This document shows positions 6,926 to 8,056 of a stretch of 8,056 nucleotides of DNA, piece after piece (position 1 is the first letter of the stretch; every line of letters begins with the position of its first letter). Source of the DNA: Myxococcota bacterium (lineage in GTDB: Bacteria > Myxococcota_C > UBA6777); NCBI GenBank assembly GCA_963169055.1, contig CAUJFU010000466.1:1-8056 (forward strand). Direction: 5' to 3'. The notes below the pieces were generated by a model. It searched no databases, was not told where the DNA came from, and was given only the letters and a program-made list of their open reading frames with translations. A program made the position numbers and the translations under genes.

Positions 6926-6955
6926 CTTGACAGCCCGTCATAATCCCTCCATGTA
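6926..6955 (+). promoter_or_regulatory. Sigma-32 (RpoH)-type heat-shock promoter candidate
   Basis: CTTGACA (6926-6932) matches six of seven positions of the -35 form CTTGAAA. After 14 bases, CTCCATGTA (6947-6955) matches seven of eight defined positions of the -10 form CCCCATNTA. The spacing is within the range described for sigma-32 promoters in proteobacteria. It lies directly upstream of a Lon-related ATP-dependent protease, a class often heat-inducible. Transcription would start near 6962, leaving a leader of about 27 bases. TTGACA alone is also a perfect sigma-70 -35, but no good -10 sits 16-18 bases after it; CATAAT (6939-6944) is too close to pair with it. Confidence 0.5.
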
Positions 6956-6958
6956 GAG

Positions 6959-6982
6959 TCTCCATTTTGCCTGTCGTGGAGA
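6959..6982 (+). promoter_or_regulatory. Small hairpin overlapping the protease ribosome binding site
   Basis: TCTCCA (6959-6964) is the exact reverse complement of TGGAGA (6977-6982), with a 12-base loop. The right arm covers much of the Shine-Dalgarno region GGAGAGG (6978-6984), just before ATG 6989. In a transcript starting upstream of 6959 this stem could mask ribosome binding. A start near 6962, as the heat-shock promoter predicts, would remove part of the left arm. Six base pairs with a 12-base loop is weak on its own. Confidence 0.3.
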
Positions 6983-6988
6983 GGATAC

Positions 6989-8056
6989 ATGCCGAAAAGC
7001 ACACCCGTTGAGGCGCTACCTGCTGCAAAACTACGTCGCCGCGTCGATCCTGCGCGCTTACAAGAACTTGAACGAACGACTACTGCCCCAGTGGATGCGG
7101 ATCTTGTCGGTCAAGGCCGCGCCGTCGATGCGTTGTCCTTTGGTTTGGATATCGGTGTAAAGGGCTACAACGTTTTTGTCGTCGGCCCTTCGGGAACGGG
7201 GAAGACCAGTACCGTCCTGCGTTTGGTGCGTGAACGCGCTCGCAAAGAAGCGCGCCCGCACGACACTTGTTATGCCTACAACTTCGATGATCCGCATCGA
7301 CCGCAAGTGTTAACGTTGCCTTCAGGCGTGGGGGCCAAGCTCGACAAAGAGCTTCAACAGAGTACCTTGGCGCTTTCGCGTTCTATCGGACAGGCGTTGA
7401 CGGACGAACATCTGATCCATCCAACCACCGCCGCTATCGAACAAGCGCGTGAAAAGCTGCGCGAGATCATGGTCGAGCTACAAAAGATCGCTCACAACTA
7501 CCAGCTTGAGCTGGAGTCTGAAGACGATCAGTTTTTGCTCGTTCCGCTGATCGACGGAAAGCCCATCGAACCCGAAGTTTTTGAAGAGCTTTCTCCCGAA
7601 GTGCAAGTCTCGCTTCAACACAACATCGCGGAGTTTCAACAAGAAGCCGCCCCGCTGATCCATGCACAACGCGAGCAAGAGCGCATTATCCACGATGAGA
7701 CGGCGATTATCGAGCGCCAAGCCATCCAGATCCTTGTCGAAAAGACCTTTGAGTCCCTCCTCAAGCGCTTTTCTGTACATGGCGAAGCGGTGGCACATTA
7801 TCTCGAAGGGATGCAAGAATATGTGCTGGAGCATTACCGAGAACTGTTGATCGGTGTGCGCGGCAGCAGCGACCCGATGATGGAACCCCGTTCAATCCGT
7901 GAGGCCGAGATCCCGACGGCTTATCGTCTCAATGTTCTTGTCACACACAAACAGCGCGGTGCGCCCGTGGAATTCGAGAAAGAACCGACGCTACCCCATC
8001 TCTTCGGCTATCTCGAATACCAAGATACGCAACAAGGGCTTGCTGCCGATCATATG
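6989..8056 (+). CDS. Lon-related ATP-dependent protease (COG1067/LonC-like), N-terminal part, cut by the window end
   Basis: The first 356 residues are present and the frame is open to the last base. The opening is typical of Lon-related putative proteases: a short leader, GQGRAVDALSFGLDIG (41-56), then GYNVFVVGPSGTGKT (59-73) with the Walker A lysine at 72. NFDDPHRPQVLTLPSG follows (about 98-113), then a long charged helical insert (about 145-280), likely coiled coil, and a stretch with HLFGYLEYQ near 337-345 that matches the family before the Walker B region. The family usually runs to around 800 residues with a C-terminal Ser-Lys protease domain; Walker B, sensor motifs and the catalytic dyad would lie beyond the window. 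There is no signal peptide, so it should be cytosolic. The start is ATG 6989, with GGAG (6978-6981) seven bases upstream. It follows the cysteine-rich gene by 75 bases on the same strand, with its own promoter candidate, and is probably transcribed separately. Confidence 0.9.
   Translation, partial: MPKSTPVEALPAAKLRRRVDPARLQELERTTTAPVDADLVGQGRAVDALSFGLDIGVKGYNVFVVGPSGTGKTSTVLRLVRERARKEARPHDTCYAYNFDDPHRPQVLTLPSGVGAKLDKELQQSTLALSRSIGQALTDEHLIHPTTAAIEQAREKLREIMVELQKIAHNYQLELESEDDQFLLVPLIDGKPIEPEVFEELSPEVQVSLQHNIAEFQQEAAPLIHAQREQERIIHDETAIIERQAIQILVEKTFESLLKRFSVHGEAVAHYLEGMQEYVLEHYRELLIGVRGSSDPMMEPRSIREAEIPTAYRLNVLVTHKQRGAPVEFEKEPTLPHLFGYLEYQDTQQGLAADHM

Overview
The window suggests a moderately GC-rich, Gram-negative bacterium, most plausibly from the Myxococcota, Bradymonadota or other former Deltaproteobacteria. 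This rests on three kinds of content: a lipobox-bearing secreted protein built from repeated four-cysteine modules, a Lon-related protease of the COG1067 type, and a PHP nuclease fused to a UvrD-type helicase. It is an inference from gene content, not a proven placement.

Layout, left to right. Positions 1-69 lie beyond the end of the first gene and may hold the last codons of a convergent gene. Positions 70-4215 (minus strand) encode a protein of about 1381 residues. It has an endonuclease-Q-like PHP nuclease with a zinc knuckle at the N-terminus, then a proline/serine-rich linker of about 360 residues carrying an 11-residue tandem repeat, then a superfamily 1 UvrD/PcrA-like helicase. Positions 4459-5370 (minus strand) encode a Rossmann-like/DUF2520 protein. 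A 310-base divergent intergenic region follows, with an imperfect inverted repeat and a nested palindrome. Positions 5681-6913 (plus strand) encode a cysteine-rich putative lipoprotein. After 75 bases that contain a good match to a sigma-32-type heat-shock promoter, positions 6989-8056 (plus strand) encode the N-terminal 356 residues of a Lon-related ATP-dependent protease, cut by the window end.

How the genes relate. The two minus-strand genes run in the same direction, but 243 bases separate them and a weak promoter candidate lies in the gap, so one operon is not certain. The plus-strand genes look like separate units: an envelope protein and a stress-type protease. I see no mobile element, CRISPR array, tRNA or rRNA.

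The most interesting item is the nuclease-helicase fusion. Its PHP domain keeps the early histidine/aspartate motifs but has Asn and Tyr where the family normally has the D-x-H metal ligands. Its helicase motifs Ia, II, III, V and VI are also off consensus, although the Walker A lysine and the key arginines are kept. It may be a repurposed, non-canonical relative of the DNA-repair fusion. I found no clear evidence for an entirely new multi-gene system.
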